A stretch of 15,221 nucleotides of DNA from an uncultured Flavobacteriales bacterium. GTDB lineage: Bacteria > Bacteroidota > Bacteroidia > Flavobacteriales > Crocinitomicaceae. The translations under genes were made by a program, and so were the position numbers. The notes beneath the pieces were generated by a model, which did no database searches, was not told where the DNA came from, and worked only from the letters and a program-made list of their open reading frames with translations. Positions 13,546 through 15,221 of this stretch are shown in pieces (positions within the stretch are counted from its first letter, which is position 1; each line of letters begins with the position of its first letter). The stretch spans positions 1 to 15,221 of the forward strand of contig CAMLDR010000100.1 in assembly GCA_946478775.1 (NCBI GenBank), in the 5' to 3' direction.

Positions 13546-15162
13546 ATGATTAAGATTCGGATCAATCTTGTAATTACTGCAGTATGGATTGCCATGCTTG
13601 CACTTTTGTTGATTCAGATCTTCCAAACGCTTCAGTTGTATGATCGAAAATCGGATGATTTTAAGAGTAAGATCGACACAGCGCTTGAACGAATTGCAAT
13701 TCGATACGAGAAAGTAGAAGACCTGCGCCGGTATTCAAGCCTGATGAGCAAAGATGTTTCCGGTCAGTATAAAGACGTTCTCAAAGAAGAATTCCAAAAC
13801 TTATTCGAAGTCAAAGAATCCATTTCGATTCGCGATACCGTTCTTACTGTTAAGGGGAAATTGGAAAATTACCTCATTGTGACCGGAAATAGTTACGATT
13901 CAATCTCGGGCTTGTATTCCAAACAGGAAGTTCTCGCCAGGGATGTCAGACAAATCCACGAATTGTTCGATGGAGGCAGGATGAGCCTGTTTCACAAAGA
14001 TTCTGTTCGAGCGGCTTATCATTTGGATCAGCGCGTGATGCACAAGATTGTTAAAAAGGCAAAGTACATCAACGAACTCATGGTGGAAACATTCAGGGAT
14101 AATATGTACCTCGATCCGGAAAAAAGAATTGATTTGGTGATCCTGGATTCGATTATCAGAAAGGAATTGATTGCTGACAAACTCCCGGATGATTTCAAAT
14201 TTGTAATTGTGGAAGAAAACCACGAACCGGTGAAGTTTAAGGAAAAACTGGTAAACTATGAATTAAGACTGGATACAGTTAAGTCTCAGACTGCCATGCT
14301 TTTTCCAAATAAGATCCTGGAAGACAAGCTGACACTTCATGTGAATTTCCCGAACAGTAAGTTCTTCGTATTGAAGTCCATGGGAAGCCTGCTTATTGTA
14401 AGTTTACTGCTTGTGGTACTGATTATTATCACTATTTCTTACATGTTCCGTACCATTTTGACTCAAAAGAAGTTATTTGAAATGAAAAACGATTTCATAT
14501 CGAATATGACCCATGAGTTTAAAACACCGATTTCGACGATTTCATTGGCTTGTGAAGCAATGCATGACCCTTCGATGATGGGCGGACAAACGGAAAATGC
14601 CGCGCCCTTCGTTAAGATGATCCAGGAGGAGAACAAACGATTGGGAGTGTTGGTGGAATCCATTTTGCAAAGTGCAGTGATCGACCGGGGCGAATTAAAG
14701 GTGAGAATGGAACAGGTTCCGGTCATTGAAGTCATTCAATCCGTAGCAAAAACTGCTTCTTTCCGGATTGCCGGATTGGATGGAGAATTGATCATGCAAA
14801 TGCCTAAAGAAGAAGTGTTCATTGAGGCTGACCGCATGCATTTCACCAATATGGTGAACAATTTGGTGGATAACGCAATTAAATACAGTAAAGACAAGAT
14901 CCACGTAACCGTGAAACTGGAAGTTTTCGCAGAACGTTTGGAATTGTCCGTGATAGATAAAGGAATTGGAATAAAACGTGAACATATCTCGAAAATATTT
15001 GATAAATTGTACCGTGTTCCAACAGGAAACGTACATAATGTTAAAGGTTTTGGCTTGGGATTGAGCTATGTTAAAGCACTTTCCGATATGTTCGGTTGGA
15101 GTCTTCACGTAACCAGTCAGGTTGGGGAAGGTTCAGAATTTCGTGTAACAATAAAAAGATAA
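13546..15162 (+). CDS. sensor histidine kinase
   Basis: A 538-residue membrane-bound sensor kinase. Membrane segment 1 (about 7-28) and segment 2 (about 278-308) flank a periplasmic sensor region of about 250 residues with no recognisable fold. The cytoplasmic part has the HisKA H-box MTHEFKTP with phospho-accepting His323 (followed by Glu), the N box NMVNNLVDNAIKYS (Asp442-Asn443), the G1 box DKGIGI (471-476), an F box near IFDKLYR, and the G2 box GFGLGL (501-506). All residues needed for autophosphorylation are intact. There is no HAMP or PAS domain; the second membrane segment runs almost directly into HisKA, a layout common in Bacteroidota kinases paired with OmpR-type regulators (the RprX/RprY pair is an example). 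The response regulator gene begins two bases after the stop. The signal is unknown. Confidence 0.95.
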   Translation: MIKIRINLVITAVWIAMLALLLIQIFQTLQLYDRKSDDFKSKIDTALERIAIRYEKVEDLRRYSSLMSKDVSGQYKDVLKEEFQNLFEVKESISIRDTVLTVKGKLENYLIVTGNSYDSISGLYSKQEVLARDVRQIHELFDGGRMSLFHKDSVRAAYHLDQRVMHKIVKKAKYINELMVETFRDNMYLDPEKRIDLVILDSIIRKELIADKLPDDFKFVIVEENHEPVKFKEKLVNYELRLDTVKSQTAMLFPNKILEDKLTLHVNFPNSKFFVLKSMGSLLIVSLLLVVLIIITISYMFRTILTQKKLFEMKNDFISNMTHEFKTPISTISLACEAMHDPSMMGGQTENAAPFVKMIQEENKRLGVLVESILQSAVIDRGELKVRMEQVPVIEVIQSVAKTASFRIAGLDGELIMQMPKEEVFIEADRMHFTNMVNNLVDNAIKYSKDKIHVTVKLEVFAERLELSVIDKGIGIKREHISKIFDKLYRVPTGNVHNVKGFGLGLSYVKALSDMFGWSLHVTSQVGEGSEFRVTIKR

Positions 15163-15164
15163 TT

Positions 15165-15221
15165 ATGGCTAAGCAAAAATCAATTTTATTAGCAGAAGAT
15201 GACGACAATTTAGGTCAATTG
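15165..15221 (+). CDS. response regulator, N-terminal fragment (cut by window edge)
   Basis: The ATG at 15165 starts two bases after the kinase stop codon and stays open to the last base (19 codons seen). The start MAKQKSILLAEDDDNLG is the first strand and acidic pocket of a receiver domain (the ILL-x-EDD motif); the phospho-accepting Asp lies beyond the window. With the preceding kinase it forms a two-component system in one operon. The output domain is not visible, so OmpR/PhoB-type DNA binding is only the usual expectation. Confidence 0.88.
   Translation, partial: MAKQKSILLAEDDDNLGQL

Overview
The window looks like ordinary chromosomal DNA of a member of the Bacteroidota, most likely order Flavobacteriales and possibly a Fluviicola-like member of the Crocinitomicaceae; the genus is a guess. 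The reasons are: starts without Shine-Dalgarno sequences, short A/T-rich leaders, promoter elements of the Bacteroidota type (TAnnTTTG near -7, with TTG or TTTG about 20 bases upstream), rnpA followed by an S41 peptidase, and protein variants typical of the phylum. I see no phage, transposase, CRISPR array, tRNA or rRNA.

Left part (1-3066): an Lrp/AsnC-type regulator gene on the minus strand, then a 510-base stretch without a clear gene. Next comes a UvrD/FBH1-like SF1 DNA helicase, also on the minus strand. The gene-poor stretch ends in a good plus-strand intrinsic terminator that no annotated gene explains. It may mark a small RNA or a tiny basic peptide gene.

Middle (3067-8498), all plus strand: cysS (cysteinyl-tRNA synthetase), rnpA (RNase P protein), a secreted C-terminal processing protease of family S41, and an O-antigen ligase/polymerase-like membrane protein. 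The last two are only 28 bases apart and are probably cotranscribed.

Right part (8628-15221): mgtE (Mg2+ channel/transporter) with a clear promoter, a secreted fasciclin (FAS1) protein with its own terminator, and a DEAD-box-type RNA helicase whose motif II reads DEVD. A membrane acyltransferase of family 3 follows on the minus strand. Divergent from it is a sensor histidine kinase gene, followed after two bases by the start of a response regulator that runs off the window. The 93-base divergent region between acyltransferase and kinase holds a symmetric operator-like dyad.

The genes do not form one pathway. They are mostly housekeeping (tRNA charging, tRNA processing, RNA remodelling, Mg2+ uptake) mixed with envelope functions (protease, O-antigen ligase-like protein, fasciclin, acyltransferase, two-component sensor). 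I found no convincing new defence or mobile system. The most unexplained signals are the orphan terminator/ncRNA candidate at about 726-975 and the dyad at 13505-13530.
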